A program made the translations under genes and the position numbers. DNA of 64,000 nt from Tetrapyrgos nigripes. Lineage: Eukaryota > Basidiomycota > Agaricomycetes > Agaricales > Campanellaceae. Location of the stretch: assembly GCA_013368315.1 (NCBI GenBank), contig JAACJM010000340.1:1-64000 (forward strand), written 5' to 3'. Positions 22,701 to 31,929 of the stretch are shown here, piece after piece (positions within the stretch are counted from its first letter, which is position 1; each line of letters starts with the position of its first letter). Below the pieces are notes generated by a model. That model did not search any database and had not been told where the DNA came from. It was given only the letters and a program-made list of their open reading frames with translations.

Positions 22701-25399
22701 GTCCAGAGTGCGCGCAGGTTGTGTCCAGGGTGTGCGCAGGTTGCGTCCAGAGTGCGCGCAGGTTGCGTCCAGGTTGCGTCCAGAGTGCGCGCAGGTTGCG
22801 TCCAGGTTGCGTCCAGAGTGCGCGCAGGTTGCGTCCAGGTTGCGTCCAGAGTGCGCGCAGGTTGCGTCCAGAGTACGCGCAGGTTGCGTCCAGAGTGCGT
22901 GCAGGTTGCGTCCAGGGTGTGTGCAGGTTGCATTCAGAGTGCGTGCAGGTTGCGTCCAGGGTGCGTGCAGGTTGCGTCCAGGGTGCGCGCAGGTTGCGTC
23001 CAGGGTGCATCCAGGTTGCGTCCAGAGTGCGCGCAGGTTGTGTCCAGGGTGCATGCAGGTCATGTCCAGGGTGCGCGCAGGTTGCGTCCAGAGTGCGTGC
23101 AGGTTACGTCCAGGGTGCGCGCAGGTTGCGTCCAGAGTGCGTGCAGGTTACGTCCAGGGTGCGCGCAGGTTGCGTCCAGAGTGCGTGCAGGTTGCATCCA
23201 GGTTGCAAGCAGGTTGCGTCCAGGGTGCGTGCAGGTTGCGTCCACGGCGCGCAGGGAGTGCGTGCAGGTGGTTGCGTCTAGAGTGCGCGCAGGTTGCGTC
23301 CAGAATGCGCGCAGGTTGCGTCCAGGCTGCGTGCAGGTTGCGTCCAGAGTGTGCGCAGGTTGCGTCCAGGGTGCGCGCAGGTTGCGTCCAGGGTGCGCGC
23401 AGGTTGCGTCCAGGGTGCGCGCAGGTTGCGTGCAGGTTGCGTCCAGAGTGCGCGCAGGTTGCGTCCAGAGTGCGCGCAGGTTGCGTCCAGAGTGCGCGCA
23501 GGTTGCGTCCAGGGCGTGCGCAGGTTGCATCCAGGGTGCGCGCAGGTTGTGTCCAGAGTGCGCGCAGGTTGCGTCCAGGGTGCGCACAGGTTGCGTCCAG
23601 AGTGCGCGCAGGTTGCATCCAGGGTGCGCGCAGGTTGCGTCCAGAGTGTGCGCAGGTTGCGTCCAGGGTGCGCGCAGGTTGCCTCCAGAATGTGCGCAGG
23701 TTGCGTCCAGGGTGTGCGCAGGTTGCGTCCACAGTGCGCGCAGGTTGCGTCCACGGTGCACTCAGGTTGCGTTCAGAGTGCGCGCAGGTTGTGTCCAGGG
23801 TGCGTCCGGAGTGCGCGCAAGTTTGCGCCGTCCAGCTTGCGTCCAGGGTGTGCACAGGTTGCGTCCAGAGTGCGTGCAGGTTGTGTCCAGGGTGCGCGCA
23901 GGTTGCGTCCAGAGTGCATGCAGGTTGTGTCCAGGGTGCGCGCAGGTTGCATCCAGGGTGCGCGCAGGTTGCGTCCAGAGTGTGCGCAGGTTGCGTCCAG
24001 GGTGCGCGCAGGTTGCCTCCAGAATGTGCGCAGGTTGCGTCCAGGGTGTGCGCAGGTTGCGTCCAGGGTGTGCGCAGGTTGCGTCCACGGTGCACTCAGG
24101 TTGCGTTCAGAGTGCGCGCAGGTTGTGTCCAGGGTGCGTGCAGGTTGCGTCCGGAGTGCGCGCAAGTTTGCGCCGTCCAGCTTGCGTCCAGGGTGTGCAC
24201 AGGTTGTGTCCAGAGTGCGTGCAGGTTGTGTCCAGGGTGCGCGCAGGTTGCGTCCAGAGTGCATGCAGGTTGCGTCCAGGGTGCGCACAGGTTGTGTCCA
24301 GAGTGCGCGCAGGTTGCGTCCAGGGTGCGCGCAGGTTGCGTCCAGAGTGCGTGCAGAGTGCATGCAGGTTGCGTCCAGGTTGGGTCCAGAGTGCGCGCAG
24401 GTTGCATCCAGGTTGGGTCCAGAGTGCGCGCAGGTTGTGTCCAGAGTGCGTGCAGGTTGCGTCCAGGTGCGTGCAGGTTGCGTCCAGAGTGCGTCCAGGT
24501 TGCGTCCAGGTGCGTGCAGGTTGTGTCCAGAGTGCGCACACGTTGCGTCCAGGGTGCACGCAGGTTGCATCCAGGGTGCGTGCAGGTTGCATCCAGAGTG
24601 CGTCCAGAGTGCGTGCAGGTTGTTTCCAGGGTGCGTGCAGGTTGCATCCAGAGTGCGCGCAGGTTGCGTCCAGAGTGCGCGCAGGTTGCGTCCAGGGTGC
24701 ATGCAGGTTGTGTCCAGGGTGTGCGCAGGTTGCATCCAGAGTGCGTGCAGGTTGCATCCAGAGTGCGCGCAGGTTGCGTCCAGAGTGCATGCAGGTTGTG
24801 TCCAGGGTGCAAGCAGGTTGCGTCCAGAGTGTGCGCAGGTTGCGTCTAGGGTGCACGCAGGTTGCGTCCAGAGTGCACGCAGGTTGCGTCCAGGGTGCGT
24901 GCAGGTTGCGTCCAGAGTGCGCCCAGGTTGCGTCCAGAGTGCACGCAGGTTGCGTCCAGGGTGCAAGCAGGTTGCGTCCAGAGTGCGTGCAGGTTGCGTC
25001 CAGGGTGCGCGCAGGTTGCGTCCAGAGTGCGTGCAGGTTGCGTCCAGGGTGCGCGCAGGTTGCGTCCAGAGTGTGGTTGTGTCCAGAGTGCGCGCAGGTT
25101 GTGTCCAGAGTGTGCCCAGGTTGTGTCCAGAGTGTGCCCAGGTTGAGTCCAGAGTGCGCCCAGGTTGCGTCCAGAGTGCGCCCAGGTTGCGTCCAGAGTG
25201 CGCCCAGGTTGTGTCCAGAGTGCGCCCAGGTTGTGTCCAGAGTGCGCCCAGGTTGCATCCAGAGTGCGCCCAGGTTGCATCCAGAGTGCCCACAAGTTGC
25301 ATCCAGAGTGCGCGCAGGTTGCATCCAGGGTGCGCGCAGGTTGCGTCCAGGGTGCGTGCAGGTTGCGTCCAGGGTGCGCTCACTCTGGACGCAACCTGG
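16730..25399. repeat. 8.7 kb CpG-rich satellite of 11/22 bp units
   Basis: Two related 11-mers, GCGCGCAGGTT and GCGTCCAGAGT (or ...GGGT), alternate to give a 22 bp unit repeated roughly 390 times in one orientation. Extra single 11-mers (GCGTCCAGGTT) occur at intervals. A consensus unit has three CpGs. Variants are mostly CpG transitions (GCGTGC, GCACGC, GTGCGC, TTGTGTCC, TTGCATCC). Because 22 is 1 modulo 3 and no frame of the unit contains a stop, long open frames exist in all six frames. The longest (16764-25463, +) begins at GTG, not ATG. I see no evidence of a protein. Landmarks at 17929, 19935, 21720 and 23242 show higher-order duplication. Confidence 0.95.
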
Positions 25400-25822
25400 C
25401 CACTTTTGTCACACTAAAATACTTCTGTATTTCTCGGCTGTATTACCTAATGTATTACTGTGACACCATGTCACTCCGAAATGTTCCTGTAATCCAACTT
25501 GTCTTACAGCAGTCTTACAGCATTGCTCCCAAAATTTCTTCTCTCTGTAATCCTTCTGTAATCCAAGGCAGAATACTTGTTGAATGGCTTGGTGTAAGTT
25601 TGCTGTAATCCCTATGTAGGGCACCAGATCTACAAGGATTTGGCCTCTGAAATGTCCCTGTAATACAACTTGTCTTACAGCAGTCTTACAGCATTGCTCT
25701 GGAAAATTCTTCTCTCTGTAATACCTCTGTAATACAAGGTGGATTACTTATTGAATGACTTGTTGTAAGGTTACTGTAATACCTCTGTATGGCAGATGAT
25801 TTACAGGGATTTGCCTCCAGTG
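25381..25822. repeat. Right terminal inverted repeat of the CACTA-like element
   Basis: It mirrors 16311-16752. Its innermost 19 bases (25381-25399) are one satellite unit in inverted orientation, followed by CCACTTTTGTCAC, the mirror of the sequence just outside the satellite on the left. The unit therefore belongs to the repeat arm itself and was amplified on one side only. Confidence 0.87.
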
Positions 25823-26117
25823 ATACCTCCAATCGAGCGATGGAGAAGGCGAAGTTGATGAAAACGAGGGATCTGGAGGTGGCTCCCCTTACCAGCTTGC
25901 AGGACCAAGCAATTCAAGGCTGTTGGATATCCCTCCTCCCCATAGGCTTCTTACCAGGAAACCTACTCACCTGCAAGGTCATTCCCGTCCAATCTCCCCT
26001 ATGGTTGACCAGGATGGTTTTTCTGAGGCTGGTGACACTTCTGAGTATGTCATGGTTCCCATTCGGGTTGCCGATCTCGAAGGTAATCCAATGGCTTATG
26101 TTCAGAGTCTTCCCTGA
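25823..26117 (+). pseudogene. Large cargo gene, 3' part after the insertion
   Basis: The frame that was open up to 16310 continues here and ends at TGA 26115-26117. It encodes an acidic Gly/Glu stretch followed by a Pro/His-rich part (DIPPPHRLLTRK) and a terminal VPIRVADLEGNPMAYVQ. The gene ends about 55 bp before the right inverted arm of the KDZ element, so it is a terminal cargo gene. Function unknown. Confidence 0.7.
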
Positions 26118-26171
26118 GTACATCACCCAAAAGCCCATCTTGCACTGTCAGGCAAACATCGAAGAGAGGAA

Positions 26172-27427
26172 GATGGAGACTCCAGGAGCTACCAATGAAG
26201 GGAGTGGTAGCTACCACTTCCATCCGAGGAGAGAGAGTGGGAGCTACCGAAGGAGACTTGGTAGCTACCACGGTCTTCCAGGGAGACAGTGGGAGCTACC
26301 ATGGGAGGCATGGTAGCTACCACTGTGTTTCAGGGAGACAGTGGGTACTACCAGGAGTTCGCTGGTAGCTCCCATCGTCTTCAGGGAGACAGTGGCAGCT
26401 ACCAGATAGTTTGTGGTAGCTACCATCGTCTACCAGGGAGACAGTGGCAGCTACCAGAGAACTTGTGGTAGCTACCATAGTCTGCCAGGAAAAGAGTGGG
26501 AGCTACCAAGGGAGGCTTGGTAGCGCCCACTCTCTTCCAGAGAGACAGTGGGAGCTACCAGGAAGACGCTGGTAGCTACCAGAGAGGGGGAGGAGATGGG
26601 GGGGTCCTCAACCGATACATAAGTGCTATGGAGATATCTACTAGTGGGGAAAATTGAAAACTTTTGCAACGTTTTGAGCTAGAGTTGTCATACATGTCTG
26701 AATCTGAATGTAATCTAATAATGCCATTGATGTGGCAAGAGTTCTGGGTTTGATTTGTGGATCTGACATGCAATCTCTATTTTCTATTTGGTGGCTTCTC
26801 TTTCTGTACTTTTTCACTGAACAGATTAGCAGGCCTGACAAAAGTTTCATAGATACCACCTATACTTAAATCACCAACTATCAACAAATTCATTGGCCTA
26901 TGTGTTATCTCTATGTGAGAATACCAACTGAGTAATATCCCTATATTAAGTACAATGAAGAACTATTACTGAATAAGAACCCTATGTAAGTACAATGTAT
27001 ACATATGTACTTCCTTGGGTAGTATTAAATACACCCTCTATGTGAGAATAACAACTCAGCAATATCCCTATATTAAGTACAATGAATAACTATTACTGAA
27101 TAAGAACCTTATGTGTACAATGCTACACCCAAAGGATACAAGTAACAGTTTAAAAAGCTGAAAAATCGCATTTTTGAGAAAAAAGGACCCTGGACACCCT
27201 GTGACTGAGTGACAGGAGTTGAAGCTCCCTTGAAGGCAAGGGAAGCTCCCAGCATACCCAATCTAGGGATTATGGGAGTCAAAACATACAATACCAGGAG
27301 GCTCCCAGGGAGTGTGGGGAGCCCCCAGGGACTGGGTAGCCTCCCAGGTATTTACCCGCCTTAAGGCTGAAGTCTGTATAGAGACAGTACAGCCTAAGGA
27401 GGTAGCTCCCAGGGTGTGCCTGAGGTG
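26172..27427. repeat. Right long terminal inverted repeat of the KDZ element
   Basis: It is the mirror of 1424-2675, including the GGTAGCTACC array at 26184-26584, the AT-rich block and the CACCTCAGGC terminus. Divergence between the arms is visible (for example CACCCCCTGGG against CACACCCTGGG), so this insertion is not fresh. Confidence 0.85.
26184..26584. repeat. GGTAGCTACC palindrome array (right)
   Basis: It mirrors the array at 2315-2665, with GGTAGCTACC/GGGAGCTACC copies separated by CAGGGAGACAGTGG-like spacers. Copy number differs slightly from the left array, indicating independent slippage after insertion. Confidence 0.72.
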
Positions 27428-28061
27428 TGTCTCACAGAACTACTGGTGGCCCCAGATGTCTCAGTACATTGGGCTGTATACCAAGACTTGTGATCTATGT
27501 ATGCAGACCAAGACTCGTCGTCGCCTCCCCATTGGAGAGCTCGTCCCTTCTGAAACTCCCACTGAGCCATGGCAGTCAGTGTCAGTTGACTTCATTGTCG
27601 AACTACCAGAAGCTCATGGGTACAATGCAGTCATGGTGGTTGTAGACATGTTGGGCAAGAGAGGTCACTTCCTTTGGACTCATACAACAGTTACTGCTGA
27701 AGGAGCTGCACGTATCTACTTCAGGGAAGGATGGAAGCACCATGGAATGCCCAGATCAGCACACTCTGACCGTGGCCCACAGTTTGTCGCGGACTTCATG
27801 AAGGAACTCTGTAGGGTGGCTGGTGTCAAACAGGAACTTTCTACAGCCTACCACCCACAGACAGATGGGCAGACCGAACGTGTCAATCAAGAGCTAGAAG
27901 GTTACCTGCGTCAGTGGGTGAGTCAACGCCAGGACGATTGGGATGAGCTACTGCCCACTGCTGAGTTCTCCTACAACAATAAGGTCCATGTGTTGACTCA
28001 GCAAACTCCCTTCATGATTGACACTGGTCGAAACCCTCATATGGGTTTTGAGCCTCTGTGA
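27428..28061 (+). pseudogene. Ty3/gypsy pol, right part (integrase catalytic core)
   Basis: After TGTCTCA the integrase frame resumes at 27435. It has the zinc-binding Cys pair (CDLCMQTK), first Asp (VSVDFIVEL, about 27585), second Asp (HSDRGPQF, about 27765) and Glu ([15 protein letters not shown], about 27870). The catalytic D, D, E residues are present. The frame stops at 28062-28064 in the GFEP region, where gypsy integrases normally continue into the C-terminal domain. What follows no longer resembles pol, so the 3' end is lost. Confidence 0.9.
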
Positions 28062-28064
28062 CAA

Positions 28065-29391
28065 CAGGCAGCTTTCTCACTGATTCCCCACAGTTCAGGT
28101 CCTGCAGCTTCACTAGCCATTTTGTGGTGACATTGTACATACTGGCAGGACTGCCAACTTCTTTGACATGGCAACTGTTGAACTAGTAACATGTTTAGTG
28201 GTAAAAACTTGGCCAAAAACTAACCAAAAAATATCAAAAGTGTTGCAAAATATACTATATTCAGCCAGAATCATTGTAAATTTTCTATATAGGAAAATTT
28301 TTTCAAGACACCCTCAGATGAACAAACCAACCATCCCTATATGGCTCAGCTAATTTTTCCCATCCCCTTGATGGGTGTTGCAGAGACTTGGGCACTTTTT
28401 GCCCTCAACATGTGATGTTCCCACAGCCCAAAAAGGCAAATCTTTGATGGGCCATGGGCCAAGCCTGGAGCTCCATTGTTCTTACTCTGGAGGTGCTTTT
28501 GTTTAATGTTTTTGGCTTCTGGTTTGAGTGAGGCAAAGTCAACCTGATATACAAGCTTGTAGGTACCATAGAATAAGGTAGATGATACTAGGGACATACA
28601 TGATTATATAAGCACTTAGTAAGCTGCCATAGGAAGGGTTTTTGTGGAGACTCAAAAATTTTTTGGGTCTGGAGGAGAAGTGGGCTGGTCCTGGAGCCAT
28701 ATTTCTTCCAGTATATGAGTGCTATGATGAATACAGCCCATAAATGGCTTAGTCGGATGCTAGAAAATGGGCAGGGTAGGGTGGGTCTAGGTTGAGTGCC
28801 TCACGAGGTGCTGTGATTACATAATATTACTATATATGGTATATCACCTATCTTATCTGTATTATGTAATGTGCCAAAAGCAGAGGTCCAAAAAAACTCA
28901 AACTTGCCAGGAGCTCTGAAAAAGCATTTGGAAGCTTTTTAGACACAAAAATATTTTTTGGGATATTAACTTGGTATTGAGAATTGCAGGGAGCTGTCCC
29001 AAGGATCATCCCAAACACCTCTCCGGAATCAAATTTGGTATATATGATGATGTGAGGAAGAGGATACGAGCTCATTGTTGGCGCTGAACATGCTTACATA
29101 AACATGTGCATTCCTGGTGTCATCTACCTTAGCAGAAAAATGATACATTTCAGTATGTTAAGGGAATACAATATACACTGTAAACCTGATATAAAGACAT
29201 TGCAAAGATGCATTGAATGCACCCAAAAGACACTAAACTATACTGACCTATCTTACCCAACTCATTAGCACAAAATGGGCTTCTGGTGCTTGAAGAATCA
29301 CAACATGACCTGAAAGATGAGCAAGTTAGCAAAACAATGAGACAGCACACTAGAGAAGAAAACTGACAGCAAAAAAGAGACAAGACATAGA
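28065..29391. other. Unassigned non-coding stretch
   Basis: No gene is supported here. The segment at about 28383-28432 (GCCCTCAACATGTGATGT) recurs inverted at about 30183-30235 (ACATCATGTGTTGAGGGC). This hints at the two ends of a decayed inverted-repeat element that now contains the solo LTR and a miniature element. Only about 50 bp of similarity is visible, so this is tentative. Confidence 0.35.
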
Positions 29392-29834
29392 TGTCAAGGT
29401 TGTCAATACACTCAAATAACCACCCAAGTCACACAGTTTGAAGGCAGATACAAAGCAGTTGATTGAGAGATAGAGATAGAGAAATGAGTAAGCTGACTAT
29501 GCTCTACACTGCGTAGTACTAGTATGGAGTGGAGACAAAGTGAACGAACTAAAGGACTAGTTAGAATGTCTAGTGGTTTATATAGAAGAGCAATGAATAA
29601 GTGATAGGAGAAACATAGGAGAAAGTGGAGAAATGTCGGGTAAAGATAGGATCGATGGAATGGATGATTGATTGACAGTTATTATAGAGTTTGACAGGTT
29701 TTATAAGGTTCAAAGTCAGTAATATAAGGTTCAAAAGGTTTATTGAGGAAATGCAATAGACAAATGATCAGAAAATGGGTTCAATAATGTAGTAGAAGAG
29801 GAAGGAGGACAAAGAACTGTAGCAGTTTGTGACA
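29392..29834 (-). mobile_element. Solo LTR, gypsy family
   Basis: Read on the minus strand this 443 bp LTR starts TGTCACAAACTGC and ends CTTGACA. The direct duplication ATAGA flanks it at 29387-29391 and 29835-29839. Its 5' part matches the LTR beginning at 58385 (TCTATTGCATTTCCTC; CAAACTCTATAAT). Its 3' part matches the solo LTR at 4696-5169. It contains a TATATAAA-like promoter. No internal sequence remains. Confidence 0.85.
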
Positions 29835-29946
29835 ATAGAGAGTGAATCAAGCAGGTCTGAGACCAGAGGAGGAAGGGCGTTCACGAGTGGTGGTGGTGGT
29901 AAAACAAAAATCAACAAATGAGCAAATAAACAAACAAATCACATGG

Positions 29947-30155
29947 CACCTTGGGCAGCAATGCATATTTGGAAAGATCTTTTGGGCAAACATAAATGAC
30001 AAATTTATGCTCAGTGCTGGAGCTACTCCATATGGCTGTTCGGCCTCAAATCGGTCCCATATGGAGTAAACCCAGGCAAGCAAAAATGGCACTGAAAAAT
30101 CCGAAATTTAAGTTTGCACAGAGATCTTTGGAAATATGCAACACCGCCCAAGGTG
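29947..30155. mobile_element. 209 bp miniature inverted-repeat element, family A
   Basis: The ends CACCTTGGGC and GCCCAAGGTG are inverted, and the adjacent ATATTTGG/AATATG blocks also pair. The interior carries CTCAAATCGGTCCCATATGG, shared with the copy at 37137-37344. No coding capacity. Flanking trinucleotides are TGG and CGG, an imperfect duplication. Confidence 0.7.
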
Positions 30156-30510
30156 CGGGAAGGCTTTCAGAAGGCTGACTGAAGCCCCATTGGGACATCA
30201 TGTGTTGAGGGCGAAAAGTCAAAACCTGTTGCAGAGTGGGCACTGGTAACTGGGAGACCTATTGAGCACAGCCACACACAGGAGCATCAGGTTATAAGAA
30301 TGAGACCTTAAAGAGCCTCATAATTCTTTTATTAAAGATAGGCTTGTACATTGCCATGTATATATGTATTAGGTAGAATGTTAATGAGATCCATACATAC
30401 ATCAGTACAGGAAGGAACTGAAACTTTGGAGAGCAAGAACCTAGATACATGGAAGTACACGTGTATTGATAAAACAAATTAAACAAGGATTTATATCTGT
30501 TAATAGTAGC

Positions 30511-31881
30511 CTATTCGCTCATGACCTCAGTCTGTCTCTCAACCTGACTGTCTGTTTGGGATGTTGCTGTCTGCACTGAGACAAATCTGATGGACTGAGA
30601 AAGAGACATGTCATTTCGAGACCTAATTTCCTCCCTAGACCTTTCCAGAGCTACAACAAGAACAATGAGAATTGGATAGAGTGTCTTGAAATATTGTCAG
30701 TCAAATATAGACTCCAAAGTGTATGTAAATACACCTACAGCTAAAGATGGCAGAGCACTAGCAATAGTCTGAAATGCTACAGATGATGGCCCAGTTGACC
30801 AGCTAATTATGATGTATGTGATCTATAATATTGACAGTTAATGTTCATTTTAGAATAAATGAAGCAGAGCCCTGGCTACTGACCCAAACCCCACAGTAGA
30901 TCATCCCAGATTCAACTAGCAACATCAGAATCTTTTGAGCTCTTGAAATCTGATTGCCACAGTCCTTCAAAGTCTTTTTGATATCTTGACCATGAAGCCT
31001 TTGAAGAGTTGATCATAAATAAGTAGTCAGACAAAACTATCCAAGACGCACCAAGCCTTATAACCAATGAGGCCTGTGGCAGCCATATTTGTGATGAGGA
31101 GTGGGAGAGTCATTATCAAGACATCCTTTTTCTTTCCAGGATCAGCAAAGCTATGAAGAAATCTAATCGCAGCTAATCCTCCGTCTGCAAATGCACCACC
31201 TAATGCTCAGTAGATAAGAATGAAGCCTTTAATTATGTAGATTCATTTACTTGCCTAACGATCCCATAAAACAAACAACCAGAATCCCCTTGACTAGCAG
31301 ATTTCGTGGAAACATAATCCATGCTCTCCAGACTACAATTCCATCACCAATGACATACTATCAAATCAGATATGAGCAAGTATCAACGTCGGGTTAAAAA
31401 TCAATCTCAAGATAATAATCAATTGCTTACATTCAATCTTGCCAACATTTCTTCTGCTATGTCTAAGTATGTTATCTGCTGTATCACATTTGCAACATTG
31501 ACAACACTGTAACCATTCAGTGGAAGCTGGAGCAGGATAGATAGCATATTCAGAGTAGCATATGTAGTTGCAAGAATTAGCATGAAGATCACAAGGGTAA
31601 GGAGGATAAGCTGTGATCCTGAGGGATAGTTTTGCCGTGATCTGAGAGCAGGGAGAAGTGGATTGATGTGTAAAGTGTTACATACATCCATGGAGTCAGA
31701 CTCGGAGAGAAAACAACATGAAAACTCAGGCTTACAGAATAGCATGAAATATTGTGAGGGCAAGTGTAGCGTTGACACCATGAAACAGCCATGCAATAGC
31801 TATTTCAAATATCCAGACTTTGAGGACCGCAAGATCAGAGTTGGAGAGGGGCAAAGAAGATGGTTGTTGTGCCTGAAGCAT
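30511..31881 (-). CDS. Multi-pass integral membrane protein, orphan Agaricomycete family
   Basis: The gene starts at ATG 31879-31881 (MLQAQQPSS) and reads leftward through at least five exons to TAG 30511-30513. Exon 1 ends at 31736 and exon 2 begins at 31641 in a consistent phase. Hydrophobic segments are visible in order: VWIFEIAIAWLFHGV, LILLTLVIFMLILATTYA, YVIGDGIVVWRAWIMFP, LPLLITNMAATGLIGYKAW and KILMLLVESGMIYCGVW. A polar Ser/Thr/Gln/Glu tail follows. The WRAW and LLVESG motifs are typical of a large seven-helix-like family of unknown function in mushroom fungi. No in-frame stop was found in the exons I could follow. Ligand and function unknown. Confidence 0.72.
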
Positions 31882-31929
31882 TGAAGAGACTTGGAACAAG
31901 AAGAGCACTGATTCAAACACTTATATTGT

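Larger units (their letters stand above)
16311..25822. mobile_element. CACTA-like non-autonomous element carrying a satellite
   Basis: The element begins CACTGGAGGC and ends in its mirror GCCTCCAGTG, flanked by ATA at 16308-16310 and 25823-25825. The terminal CACT(G/A), 3 bp duplication and dense subterminal motifs (TTACAG/CTGTAA) match the CACTA/EnSpm (CMC) pattern. Excising 16311-25825 rejoins ...GHQEQ to YLQSSDGEG of the host gene in frame, which confirms both borders. It contains no transposase, only 442 bp inverted repeats and a satellite, so it would need a transposase from elsewhere. Confidence 0.83.
1424..27427. mobile_element. 26 kb KDZ-type DNA transposon inserted in gypsy integrase
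   Basis: The ends are mirror images starting CACCTCAGGC, and the inverted homology extends about 1.25 kb inward on each side. TGTCTCA occurs at 1417-1423 and 27428-27434; the junctions are compatible with a 7-9 bp target duplication. Deleting the element plus one duplication joins ...SLELVS to QNYWWPQM of the integrase without a frame change. Contents in order are a KDZ transposase (-), a small gene (+), an Spt5-like gene (-), a possible 62-codon gene (+) and a large gene (+). Without the nested CACTA-like insertion and the solo LTR it would be about 16 kb. Assignment to KDZ rests on the transposase it carries. Confidence 0.85.

Noticed and set aside
17246..25383. Many long minus-strand frames (up to about 1,030 codons) with a repeated Trp/Thr/Gln/Pro peptide
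   Set aside because: They are the reverse reading of the 22 bp satellite, open in all frames because the unit lacks stops; none has a gene-like start, splice sites or domain.
16730..25399. CRISPR array
   Set aside because: There are no unique spacers: the repeat units are contiguous 11-mers, and the setting is a fungal genome.
16311..25822. Telomere or centromere satellite
   Set aside because: The array has sharp borders, inverted arms and a target duplication inside a gene, and its unit does not resemble a telomere repeat.
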